From NCBI GenBank assembly GCA_947650365.1, contig OX393552.1, forward strand, positions 51,230,543 to 51,294,542: a DNA stretch of 64,000 bases, read 5' to 3'. The DNA comes from Chamaelirium japonicum (lineage: Eukaryota > Streptophyta > Magnoliopsida > Liliales > Melanthiaceae). A program made the translations under genes and the position numbers. How positions within the stretch are numbered: position 1 is the stretch's first letter; each line of letters opens with the position of its first letter. Below the pieces are notes generated by a model. It saw nothing but the letters and a program-made list of their open reading frames with translations. It ran no database searches and had not been told where the DNA came from. Shown here one piece after another: positions 35,944-47,500 of the stretch.

Positions 35944-36559
35944 TGTGGGTGCAAAAATTGTACCGGACCGGATCAGAGCGGTATGGGCCCGCGCAACGGC
36001 CCAAGTGGGTAAGCCCGCCCGGGTTCATGGGCCCACTCTACGAGGCTCGCAGATCAAGCCCTCCCCCTTATTGGGCCCGAACAACGGCCCAATAAGGGCC
36101 CAGCAAGGAGGCCCAGAACCAGTGCCACGTCATCATCGTCACGTCATCACTGCCATATCGGGCACGTGCTTACGCTATAAAAGGACCCCCAAGGCATCCA
36201 GGAAGGGGGTTGGTCATTCAATCAGGGACGAAGAGAGATTCCAGATCCAGAGCCAGAGCCCTCTATTCTCCCCACCTTGTTCTCTTCTAGTTGCTCCGTG
36301 CAACCCCACTGTATGAAGCTTCTTTCGGCCTGTCGAGAGAACGCTCAACCCTTTATATTCAAATTATAGTGAAGATCAGGTGGCACCTCTCGCCCGGAGA
36401 CGTAGGTCGTAAGACCGAACTCCGTCACCAATCCTTGTGTCATCGCTCTTTACTCTCTCTATCTATTCTCCCATCTCTCTAACTCTACAAACAATCCAAT
36501 TCAATCAAGGCTGTGGGGTGGGATTCTTGATCAAGGCGGCTCGGAAGTTTTCCCCCACA
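35944..36559 (+). repeat. 5' LTR of the gypsy element
   Basis: It starts TGTGGGTGCAAAAATTG and ends CCCCCACA. A TATA box, CTATAAAAGGA, lies near 36174 and marks the promoter. The partner is 60382-60997, equal in length. Confidence 0.95.
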
Positions 36560-36679
36560 ATCTTTGGCGCCGTCTGTGGGATATCGATAGAGGTCTTACC
36601 CACACCTCTACCGACTCCTATTCAGCTTGTGGTGATGAGCCACAAGTCCTCCTCCAAATCAACCTCAACGCCATCATCA

Positions 36680-38352
36680 CGCCGACATCAACACGCTCGA
36701 TGGTGAAGGCCAGCACCAACCCACCAAAGGCGGGTGCTAAACGAACAAACGATATGCTGATCGAAGAAGAACAAGAAGTCTCGGTTGCAACCAACCGAAG
36801 AAATGTTCGGGAGCGGCTGGGGCCGCAAGGCAGCCATCCAGAAGGGCACAGCGATCGGCGAGACCCGTCATCCCCGAGGCGTCGATCTGGCAAAGAACAC
36901 GCTATTCAAGGGAGCAAGCCTCAGGCTACATACGAGATCTCGGCTGCTGATTTCCAGCTGTTGAACCTTCTCAAGAGGAACGCAGCCCTCGAGCAAGAGA
37001 GGGATTCCCTAAAGAAGGTAGCTGAAAGAGCGGGGGTTGTGGCCCACAACTCTCCAACTGCTGATGAAGACCAACCAAGGACTCGCCCAGCCGTGATTCA
37101 TCATCTTGAAGAATCACATGTGCCACGTATCGAGAGGCGTCAAGTATCCACACAAGCACCAAGGCAAACGGTGTGGGATCGCCTCGACGTCAACGGTGCA
37201 CCCAACTATCACGGAGAAGGATCACCTCAGTCAACAGGGTCCACTAGACATTCTATCCCTTCGCACACGAAAGCAACAGATGCCCGTGAGCTGCTCAACC
37301 GACTAAGGCATACTGCCGACGTGGGATGCCGCCATCAAGACCGTAGGCAACTAATCACCTCGGTAGGGCTACTGCATCCCAAGGTTCTTGCAATACCATT
37401 TCCTATGGGTTGGCGAACACCGAACCTATCAAAGTTCAACTGCATCCGGGGAGACCCTGCTCTCCATATACTAGCCTACAAGTAGGCCCTGACGCCCTAC
37501 GAATATGCGAACCATGTTCTCTGCCGTATGTTTGCGGGAAACCTCGAGGGACCTGCCCTCGACTGGTACTACACACTGTCTACCGGTACGGTGGCCACAT
37601 TCAAAGAGTTGGCTGAACTTTTCATGGATCATTATCGGCTAAACTTAAAGCCGAAAAAGAGGCTGGGTACACTCTACCAGCTGAAGATGGGCTCCGACGA
37701 GTCTCTAAGGAGCTTCACGATGAGGTTTCGTAATGAGCATTCTGAGCTCACCGGTCGCTCCTATAATAAGGAGGCCATCATGCTGGCATTCCAGAATACT
37801 ATCCGGCCAGAGCTCCACGTCTACATCGACTTCATCCGACATCCTCCCAATAACTTGGAAGCGATGTTCAAGCGCGTACAGCGGGAGATAGAGGTGGAAG
37901 ACAATCAGCGGGCCAGAAGACTACGCGAGCCCCGCAAGTCTCGTGACTCCCGACATAAGAAAGATGATGAAGCTCCGAATGAAGCACACTACAAGAAGTC
38001 TGCCCATGCCGCGTCCGACCAAAAGGTGCAGGCCAAAAGGTACAATGAAGATCCGAAAGCCCCTCCAGCAGAAAAGAGACGAACTCCAAGGGAGCAAAGG
38101 GTGTTCACTGAGCTGAACACCTCCATTGAAGATATTTTCGCATACTTGCAGAACGAGCCCTTTTGCAAGTGGCCACAGCCTCTCCCTCCAAATTCCGACC
38201 AGGCGGAAGATACGACAGCCTACTGTGAGTTTCATCGCAGCCATGGCCACCCAACCTCTGCATGTCGGAAGCTAAAGCATCACATCGAAGACCTGATCCA
38301 AGAAGGGCGACTCGATGGCTACCTCACTAATAAGGAACCAGGTCGAGAGTAG
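36680..38352 (+). mobile_element. gag region of the gypsy element (fossil)
   Basis: The N-terminal part is basic and Glu-rich with a probable coiled coil (LLKRNAALEQERDSL). The middle matches Retrotrans_gag (GPALDWYYTLSTG, then FMDHYRLN and YQLKMGSDESLRSF). The C-terminal part has a CCHC-like knuckle (YCEFHRSHGHPTSACRKLK) followed by IEDLIQEGRL, as in Tat-type gags. The region looks broken about once. No pol follows. Confidence 0.85.
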
Positions 38353-38529
38353 GAGAGATTGCAGCAATGGAGAAAAGAAAGTCAATGTAATACGTGGATG
38401 TATAATCGTAACGTCCGTGGGGCAACCTCTGAAAAAGTGTAACTGCAACTTTGTTATATCAACAAAGTGTCTTTTTTTTCTCAAAATCAAATCTCTCGAA
38501 GTTCGATTCCACCATATTAAGGCAAAAAA

Positions 38530-39205
38530 AAAGGGCTCCTGACAACGTAACCCAAGTCAACCGAAGATCTTCGATTCCGCCCATTCAAGTCGGAAGCTCG
38601 AAGGTAAGTCGGCTACGCCCTCTCGAGGCTAAAGTCCGATAAAAAGGCTCCTGGCAACCCAGGTCAACCAAAGACCTTCGATTCCGCCCATTCAAGTCGG
38701 AAGCTCGAAGGCAATTCGGCTACGCCCTCTCGAGGCTAAAGTCCGATAAAAAGGCTCCTGGCAACCCAGGTCAACCAAAGACCTTCGATTCCACCCATTC
38801 AAGTCGGAAGCTCGAAGGCAATTCGGTAACGCCCTTTCAAGGCAAAAGTCCGATAAAACGGCTCCTGGCAACCCAGGTCAATCAAAGACCTTCGATTCTC
38901 CCCATTCAAGTCGGAAGCTCGAAGGCAATTCGGCTACGCCCTCTCAAGGCTAAAGTCCGATAAAAGGCTCCTAGCAACCCAGGTCAACCAAAGACCTTCG
39001 ATTCCGCCCGTTCAAGTTGGAAGCTCGAAGGTAATTCGGGTACACCCTCTCGAGGCTAAAGTCCGATAAAAAGCTCCTGGTAACCCAGGTCAACCAAAGA
39101 CCTTCGATTCCACCCATTCAAGTCGGAAGCTCGAAGGCAATTTGGCTACGCCCTTTCAAGGCAAAAGTCAGATAAAAATGCTCCTGACAATCCAGGTCAA
39201 GCTAA
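38530..39205 (+). repeat. minisatellite, period about 107 bp, 6 copies
   Basis: The unit begins GGCTCCTGGCAACCCAGG and includes CCTTCGATTCCGCCC and GCTAAAGTCCGATAAA. The copies are well conserved. It lies just after gag, in the place where pol would be expected. Confidence 0.95.
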
Positions 39206-39239
39206 ACTATCAACTATATTTATCCGAGGCGATGAGAAT

Positions 39240-39795
39240 AAGTCCAAGGCAGACGTCGCCGCTTTGACATGCACCAAGTTCAAGGAGATATCCTTGGCAC
39301 TCGAAGATAAAGTCCGAGGTAACCAATGCCTCGGCAATCTATAAGCCCAAGGCCCTGCCCTTGGTACTCGAAGACATAGGCCGAGGCGACCAATGCCTCG
39401 GCACTCTACAAGCCCAAGGCCCAGCCCTTGGCACTCGAAGACAAAGTCCGAGGCAACCAGCGCCTCGGCACTCTACAAGCCCAAGGCCCTGCCCTTGGCA
39501 CTCGAAGACAAAGTCCGAGGCGACCAATGCCTCGGCACTCTACAAGCCCAAGGCCTAGCCCTTGGCACTCGAAGACAAAGTCCGAGGCGACCAGCGCCTC
39601 GGCACTCTACAAGCCCAAGGCACTAGCCCTTGGCACTTGAAGAAAAAGCTCGAGGCGACCAACGCCTTGGCACTCTACAAGCCCAAGGCCCAGCCCTTGG
39701 CATTCGAAGACAAAGTCCAAGACGTCGTCGCCGATGTATTGGCATTCGATCAAAAGTCCAAGCTTAGTCTTGTCACTCAGATCCAAGCATGAGAT
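39240..39795 (+). repeat. minisatellite, period about 67 bp, about 7 copies
   Basis: The unit contains AAGTCCGAGGCGACCA, GCCTCGGCACTCTACAAG and CCCAAGGCC. It gives apparent open frames in several phases, which are repeat artefacts. Confidence 0.95.
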
Positions 39796-40196
39796 TATCA
39801 CTGGCCATCACCTTTTTTTCAACGACTAACGGTTCCAAACCGGTCAGGGGGTGGTTGGTCTGACTCTGTCAGTGCGTGTCTCCACACTGGTGCAGTCGAC
39901 GATGGATAACACGGGATAAAATGGTGCTTCCTTGATTCTGGCCAAGTCAACACCCTCGCGTGACCGTAGTACCTGGCAAATACAGTAACCATGTGCGGTA
40001 GTACATTGGGTGAAGACTGGCTGGCCATCATGCGGCGTCATCCTAGATTATCTCTAAGAAGCCCCCTCGAATATAGCATTGTTCCTCGCCGACATCCCCG
40101 CGCACCAGCGTTTTACCGAAAAAGTGTCGATTTTAAATGGGGCTGAAATTCGAAAAACACACTATTTTCAATACCGACACTTTTTGGCCTCTTCTA
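39796..40196. other. gypsy interior, no gene recognised
   Basis: Non-coding sequence between two minisatellites. The words ACGACTAACGG and CACGCGAGGGTG-like pieces recur loosely near 40660-40760. Nothing else seen. Confidence 0.4.
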
Positions 40197-40498
40197 GCAG
40201 CCCCCCCTCGATTTCACACAAAAACCGAGTGGGGAAGGGGTGACGGCACACCATCAGCAGCACACCCCCTCAGTTTCGTCAGAAAACTGAGAGGGCGTGT
40301 GTGTTGGCATCAACAAGCAGCCCCCCCCCTCGGTTTCGCACAAAAATCGAGTGGGGAGGGGGGTGACGGCATACCATCAGCTACAACCACCCCTCGGTTT
40401 CGCAGAAAAACAAAGTGGGGAGGGTGCGACGGCACACCATCAGCAGCCCACCCCTCGGTTTCGATAGAAAACCGAGAGGGGGGGTGCTCGGCGCCATC
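40197..40498 (+). repeat. hairpin minisatellite, period about 61 bp, 5 copies
   Basis: Each unit holds CCCCCTCGGTTTCGCA facing AAACCGAGTGGGG, an imperfect stem of about 12 pairs, and then a GACGGCACACCATCAG spacer. All five units keep the stem despite base changes, some of them compensating (CTCAGTTT with AAACTGAG). Confidence 0.88.
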
Positions 40499-40879
40499 CA
40501 AACTTATTAGTCAATCCAATTCAAGTGGCATTCGCACACAAGGATCAGCCAAAGACGAAGAATTATCTTCCATTGGGATTGGTTGAATAGCATCTCCACC
40601 TAACCTATTGAGTTGGCCGTACAAACTTCACAAGCAAAATTCCTCCTTCTTATCTGGGGGTGGACTCGTGGTAACCGCCGCGTCATCACTAGGGCCCGAC
40701 TGTAGTCCCTAGTGAATACAGTAACTAGGTGCAGTCGGGTGTCGAACAGAGACGGATGAGTTACCGCGTATCGATGCCTCTTCAAGACACGCGTAGGACA
40801 CTCGGCCAACGCGTTCTTTAGAGTCATCTCTTTATGAAGGTGATTACCGAAAAAATTACTCGTCAAGGTATATGATGTT
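40499..40879. other. gypsy interior, no gene recognised
   Basis: Non-coding. A tract around 40590-40800 loosely resembles 39850-40000 in inverted sense. No open frame of note. Confidence 0.35.
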
Positions 40880-40971
40880 TCACGTCCACTTTGACCATTT
40901 TTTCAGCGCCTACACAACGGCACCTTATACGCATTCATCCGACGCACATATGAAAAGTTATGCCTGTCGAA
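40880..40971 (+). repeat. about 165-bp tandem repeat, first unit, split by CACTA-2
   Basis: CACGTCCACTTTGACC...TTTTCAGCGCCTAC...CCTTATACGCATTCATCCGACG...AAAAGTTATGCCTGTCG is cut after GAAAGT and resumes at 57927. Later units at 57985-58265 show the uninterrupted order (AGTCGGAAGTTTTCAAGG), which proves the insertion point. Confidence 0.9.
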
Positions 40972-40996
40972 AGTCACTACAACAAAGAGGGTCTTT

Positions 40997-41716
40997 ACCG
41001 ACGGACATTTTTATCACCGTCGGTAATAATACACTTTTTACCGACGGTGACAATAATATCCGTCGGTATTATAACTTCAATTTTTTAAATTTTTTTTGCA
41101 TATTTATTACCGACGGTCAAATAGTATTCGTCGGTACAATTATTTATACCGACGGTACATATATGTACCGTCGGTAATATACTTTATACCGACGGCTTCA
41201 TAAAGACCGTCGGTAAAATGTCATGACGGAACTCAGCGTAAAAACCAAGTCTCTGGAAAAAATAGAACCCTGAGTTTCGTCGGAGATTGTTACCGACGGA
41301 CTTTATATTTCCGTCGGTATAAATATTTATACCGACGGAGATTATATGGCCGTCGGTACGATACCGACGGTAATTAAATATCCGTCGGTAAAATTGTCCC
41401 GACGAAACTCAGGGTAAAAACCGAGCCTCTGGAAAAAAATGGAACCCTGAGTTTCGTCGGCGGTTTTTACCGACGGACTAAATATTTCCGTCGGCATAAC
41501 TAATTATACCGACGGAAATTATATGTCCGTCGGTACAATACCGACGGTAATTAAATATCCGTCGGTAAAATTGTCCCGACGAAACTCAGGGTGAAAACCC
41601 GAGCCTCTGGAAAAAATAGAACCCTGAGTTTCGTCGCTGATTTGTACCGACGGACATTATTATACCGTCGGTATAAAGTAATTATACCGACGGAAATTAT
41701 AGTTCCGTCGGTAAAA
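40997..41716. repeat. CACTA-2 5' subterminal repeats
   Basis: TACCGACGG and its complement CCGTCGGTA recur more than 20 times as close inverted pairs, each pair a short hairpin. A longer unit (ACGAAACTCAGGGTAAAAAC ... AACCCTGAGTTTCGTCGG) repeats three times (about 41225-41290, 41395-41460, 41575-41635). These are probable protein-binding sites. Confidence 0.93.
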
Positions 41717-42881
41717 ACTCCTTACTTATCCACCACATCCTGCACCCTTTTCTTTTTGTGTTTCGACTCCGGCGCGCGCCCCTCTCTCAATCTCTCTCTC
41801 TCTCATCGACCCGACCCCCCGGCGACCCCGTCCCCCTCCGGCAGCCCCGCGATCCCCTCCGGCCACCCATCCCCCTCCCGGCCACCCATCCCCCTCCCGA
41901 CCTCCGCCCCTCCCCGGCCTCCCGGCCCTCTCTCTCTCTCCCCGGCCTCCTCCCCCCCTCCCCGGCCTCCCTAGCAGCCTTCCCTCTCTTTCTCTTTCTC
42001 TCTCTCTCTCTCTCTACTTCACCTGTCTCTCTCTCTCTCGATCTAAACCCCCCCTCCGGCCGGCCACCCATCCCCTCCCTTGCACCTCCGGCCACCCCTC
42101 CGCTTTCTCGCGCCACCGACTACGACACCCATCCTCCTCCTTCTCGAGGCCTGCCGACCATCGCTGGTGAGCTCCTCCTCCTCCTCCCTTTCCCCCTTCG
42201 GTTAATTTGTGGTAATATATTGTGGTAATTTTTATTTAGGTAAAATCACAGGAATTAAATATAGTGTGGTATTGTGGTAATATATTGTGGTAATTTATTT
42301 AGGTAATATATTGTGGTAATTTTTATTAGGTAATTTATTGTGGTAATTTTTATCTTGTGGTAATATATTATGATTTACAACAATACCATAATTTGTGGTA
42401 ATATATTTGTGGTAATATATTGTGGTTAATTCCCTCATTTGGTAATTTTTACACTGTTTTAAAACTCGCCGAGTCGACTCGAAACTCGGCCGAGTTAACT
42501 CGACTCGGCTGAGTTTCGATCCGACTCGGTCCAAAACTCGAGTTTCGATCCGACTCGGCTGAGTTTCGATCCGACTCGAGTTTTGTCGGGTTTTAGCCGA
42601 GTTGTCGTGTCTACTCGACTCATTAAGGTTTCGAGTCGAGTCGAGTTTTCATGTTTTAAAACATTGATTTTTATCCTATCAAAACTGAATTGAATGGGGG
42701 GAAAAATGTAGTTTTTAGACTAGGGTGAGCGTCGGTTTTGTCGGTCGGTTTCGGTGTGGGTTTTGTCGGTTATATTTTTTTCGGTTTACGAAAAATCAAG
42801 ATCGAAACCGAAACTGTTTCATATTGTTTCATATGTAAATCTTAAATCTTACTGTTTCATATGTAAATTAAATTGTTTCAG
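41717..42881 (+). promoter_or_regulatory. presumed promoter, leader and 5' UTR intron of the CACTA-2 gene
   Basis: CT-rich leader-like sequence (about 41755-42175) ends in CATCGCTG|GTGAGC, a good donor. The acceptor TTGTTTCAG|ATGG lies directly before the start codon, so a 5' UTR intron of about 700 bp is likely. The intron has TGTGGTAATATATT repeats (42205-42430) and clustered GAGTTTCGATCCGACTCG words (42465-42650). No TATA box stands out. Confidence 0.4.
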
Positions 42882-44581
42882 ATGGCATCACGGTCATATG
42901 TTCGTAGAGGCAGAGGCAGAGGCAGGGGTGGGGTAGCTCAGAGCGCTCCGGCTGCCACCCCAGGGTCCGAGGCTGAGCCGTCCGGATCTGGTAGTGCTGT
43001 TCCTCTCTCCACACCAGCTCCTGCTGTGGTCACAGCCTCCGGAGCTTCGAGCAGTGCTCAGCACTCGGCTGCAGCGTCTACGCCCACAGGTAATGTTTAG
43101 ATCTAAAGTTTTATACATGTTGTAAATACTTCTTCAGTACTGATGTATATTTTATTTGCAGGGTCGACCAGGTACGTAGGCGACCGGGGCGTGACGACGG
43201 CCCGGCGCTTGTCGGCCTTACGCGAGCCGCTGTACCTACAGTGGAGCGGCCATACCTTTGTGGGCGAGCACGCTTCTGACGCCGCCACGTGGGTCGGCAT
43301 GATAGTACGGGAGGAGAGGAATGCCCCGATTGTGGGGTTAAGGGGGTGGAAGAACATTGATGCATCCTATAAGGAGAGGATGTATCAGCAGTTTTTGGTA
43401 CGTTAGTTTCATTAAAGCATTTTAGAATAATATCGTACTTCTTTATAATTTGATTTGATAAAATGACTTGTTTCTAAATTGATTTTACAGGAGAAATTTA
43501 AATGGGAGAACATGGAAACCGACACCCATCGGGAGGACTTGTGGAAGACGATGGGTGAGCGGTACAGGGATTACCGTCACGAGCTCTACAAGCTCTACGG
43601 TTACTTGGTCGGCCAGCCGGCTGAGGAGGTACAGGCTGCGGCTGGGACGAGAGACGCGCCACCGCTACACATTCTACAGTTTTTGGTCGCTCACTGGGCC
43701 ACCCCTAACTTTCAGGTATAATTATAATTTTGTTGATTCGTACTTGTTTTAATGTTATACTAAAAATTTGTATTGATGTTTCAAAATTTAATCGATTGCA
43801 CAGAATAAATCTGCTATAGGCAAGCAGAATAGAAGTGCCTCGACGACACCTGCTCCAGTGAAGGGGAGGACCTCCATGCCCCAGCTTGCCCAGCAGCTGG
43901 TAAATGATACAAACATTGTTATTATTTAAAGCTCTATACATGTTATATTAACTCGTCTATTTATTTTATATGTCCAACAGACACAGTCCTTGGGCCACGA
44001 GCCTAATAGGATTGACCTTTTTGAGGCCTCTAGGAGGCGGCGTATCGATGGGGCATTTCTGGACGACAGGGTTGCCTCGCAAGTGGTAAGTAATTAAATT
44101 ACTGTTAATATATTCTTATACATATGCCATAAAATATCATTGAATATCATTGGTTGTTTTTATATAGGAGAGGATGCGACTTATGGTGACCCCGTCGGGC
44201 GAGGCCGGCTCCTCCTCCAGCTCAGTATCTGTCGACTCAGCGATGGATACTGTGCTGAGACCTACCACGCACGGCCGTGTCCTCTGTACGGGCCTTGGAG
44301 TCACGCCCTCCTCCTACTTTGGACGAGAGGGTATGCGCTCGAGGGCACGGGACACCCAGACCGGTGCTATCACTCAGCTGCAGTCTGCGCTAGACGCGGA
44401 GCGAGAGCAGAGGCAGGCCCTCGAGCAGAGGATGGAGGCGGAGCGAGAGCAGAGGCAGGCCCTCGAGCAGAGGGTTGAGGCGGAGAAGAAGGCCCTCGAT
44501 GAGGAAAGAGAAGCTCGCAGGGAACTGGAGCGTAAATTTAATGAATTCATAAGCCGGTCTAGCGGTGGCTCATCCTCATGA
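42882..44581 (+). CDS. CACTA-2 second gene (plant Ptta/En/Spm transposase family), 6 coding exons, 427 aa
   Basis: Coding exons with GT-AG borders: 42882-43089, 43162-43397, 43491-43715, 43804-43899, 43981-44085 and 44168-44581. Together they make 1,284 nt in one uninterrupted frame. The N-terminus is RG-rich (RRGRGRGRGG) and low-complexity Ala/Ser/Pro. Exons 2-3 hold the Trp-rich core expected of PF03004-type proteins (LREPLYLQWSGH, GWKNIDASYKERMYQQFLEK, ERYRDYRHELYKLYGYL, AHWATPNFQ, then NKSAIGKQNR). The C-terminal exon has a predicted coiled coil of duplicated Glu/Arg/Gln heptads (EREQRQALEQRMEA), built from a 45-bp direct repeat. All junctions keep phase, so the gene looks functional in coding terms. 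It probably binds the subterminal TACCGACGG repeats; that is inference. The stop is followed four bases later by a splice donor. Confidence 0.85.
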
Positions 44582-44585
44582 TCAG

Positions 44586-47500
44586 GTACTTACTAATCTT
44601 TATAATATTAGCAAAAAATATGAATCTTACTAATTTGAGTTTTGATCATATTATCACACTTATGATTTTCCAACACTTAGACTATAAATCGGTAAATCGA
44701 ATCGTAAATGGTCACTCTCTCTCTCATGGTAATGATGTAGCCTCTGTTTTTCTTTTAAATACGGAATAATTCCAAGTTCGAATTACCGGATGCCGATCCG
44801 ATGACGATCGGATCGAATCCAAACCTATTTCATATCCGAAACACGCTAACTTATGATTTTCCAACACTTAGACTCTAAACCGGTGAATCGGAGCGTAAAT
44901 TGGTCAAATATCCAATTAGAACCCGCTCGCAAGTCCGAAATACGGAATAATTCCAACATCGAATTACCGGATGCCAATCCGATGACGATCGGATCGAATC
45001 CAAACCTATTTCATATCCGAAACACGCTAACTTATGATTTTCCAACACTTAGACTCTAAACCGGTGAATCAGAGCGTAAATTGGTCAAATATCCAATTAG
45101 AACCCGCTCGCAAGTCCGAAATACGGAATAATTCCAAGTTCGAATTACCGGATGCCGATCCGATGACGATCGGATCGAATCCAAACCTATTTCATATCCG
45201 AAACACGCTAACTTATGATTTTCCAACACTTAGACTCTAAACCGGTGAATCGGAGCGTAAATTGGTCAAATATCCAATTAGAACCCGCTCGCAAGTCCGA
45301 AATACGGAATAAATCCAACTTCGAATTATCGGATGCTGATCCGATGACGATCGGATCGAATCCAAACCTATTTCATATCCGAAACACGCTAACTTATGAT
45401 TTTCCAACACTTAGACTCTAAATCGGTGAATCGAAGCGTAAATTGGTCAAATATCCAATTAGAACCCGCTCGCAAGTCCGAAATACGGAATAATTCCAAG
45501 TTCGAATTATCGGATGCCGAGCCGATGACGATCCGATCGAATCCAAACCTATTTTATATCCGAAACACGCTAACTTATGATTTTCCAACACTTAGACTCT
45601 AAATCGGTGAATCGGAGCGTAAATTGGTCAAATATCCAATTAGAACCCGCTCGCAAGTCCGAAATACGGAATAATTCTAAGTTCGAATTATCGGATGCCG
45701 AGCCGATGACGATCCGATCGAATCCAAACCTATTTTATATCCGAAACACGCTAACTTATGATTTTCCAACACTTAGACTCTAAATCGGTGAATCGGAGCG
45801 TAAATTGGTCAAATATCCAATTAGAACCCGCTCGCAAGTCCGAAATACGGAATAATTCCAAGTTCGAATTATCGGATGCCGAGCCGATGACGATCCGATC
45901 GAATCCAAACCTATTTTATATCCGAAACACGCTAACTTATGATTTTCCAACACTTAGACTCTAAATCGGTGAATCGGAGCGTAAATTGGTCAAATATCCA
46001 ATTAGAACCCGCTCGCAAGTCCGAAATACGGAATAATTCCAACTTCGAATTATCGGATGCCGAGCCGATGACGATCCGATCGAATCCAAACCTATTTTAT
46101 ATCCGAAACACGCTAACTTATGATTTTCCAACACTTAGACTCTAAATCGGTGAATCGGAGCGTAAATTGGTCAAATATCCAATTAGAACCCGCTCGCAAG
46201 TCCGAAATACGGAATAATTCCAAGTTCGAATTATCGGATGCCGAGCCGATGACGATCCGATCGAATCCAAACCTATTTTATATCCGAAACACGCTAACTT
46301 ATGATTTTCCAACACTTACTCTAAATCGGTGAATCGGAGCGTAAATTGGTCAAATATCCAATTAGAACCCGCTCGCAAGTCCGAAATACGGAATAATTCC
46401 AACTTCGAATTACCGGATGCCGATCCGATGACGATCGGATCGAATCCAAACCTATTTCATATCCGAAACACGCTAACTTATGATTTTCCAACACTTAGAC
46501 TCTAAATCGGTGAATCGGAGCGTAAATTGGTCAAATATCCAATTAGAACCCGCTCGCAAGTCCGAAATACGGAATAATTCCAACTTCGAATTATCGGATG
46601 CCGAGCCGATGACGATCCGATCGAATCCAAACCTATTTTATATCCGAAACATGCTAACTTATGATTTTCCAACACTTAGACTCTAAATCGGTGAATCGGA
46701 GCGTAAATTGGTCAAATATCCAATTAGAACCCGCTCGCAAGTCCGAAATACGGAATAATTCCAACTTCGAATTACCGGATGCCGATCCGATGACGATCGG
46801 ATCGAATCCAAACCTATTTCATATCCGAAACACGCTAACTTATGATTTTCCAACACTTAGACTCTAAATCGGTGAATCGGAGCGTAAATTGGTCAAATAT
46901 CCAATTAGAACCCACTCGCAAGTCCGAAATACGGAATAATTCCAAGTTCGAATTATCGGATGCCGAGCCGATGACGATCCGATCGAATCCAAACCTATTT
47001 TATATCCGAAAACTTATGATTTTCCAACACTTAGACTCTAAATCGGTGAATCGGAGCGTAAATTGGTCAAATATCCAATTAGAACCCACTCGCAAGTCCA
47101 AAATTCGGAATAATTCCAAGTTCGAATTATCGAATGCCGATCCGATGACGATCCGATCGAATCCAAACCTATTTTATATCCGAAACACGCTAACTTATGA
47201 TTTTCCAACACTTAGACTCTAAATCGGTGAATCGGAGCGTAAATTGGTCAAATATCCAATTAGAACCCGCTCGCAAGTCCGAAATACGGAATAATTCCAA
47301 GTTCGAATTATCGGATGCCGAGCCGATGACGATCCGATCGAATCCAAACCTATTTTATATCCGAAACACGCTAACTTATGATTTTCCAACACTTAGACTC
47401 TAAATCGGTGAATCGGAGCGTAAATTGGTCAAATATCCAATTAGAACCCGCTCGCAAGTCCGAAATACGGAATAATTCCAAGTTCGAATTATCGGATGCC

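Noticed and set aside
39361-39792. Several overlapping plus-strand frames of 60-77 codons
   Set aside because: They result from the 67-bp minisatellite, whose unit lacks stops in several phases.
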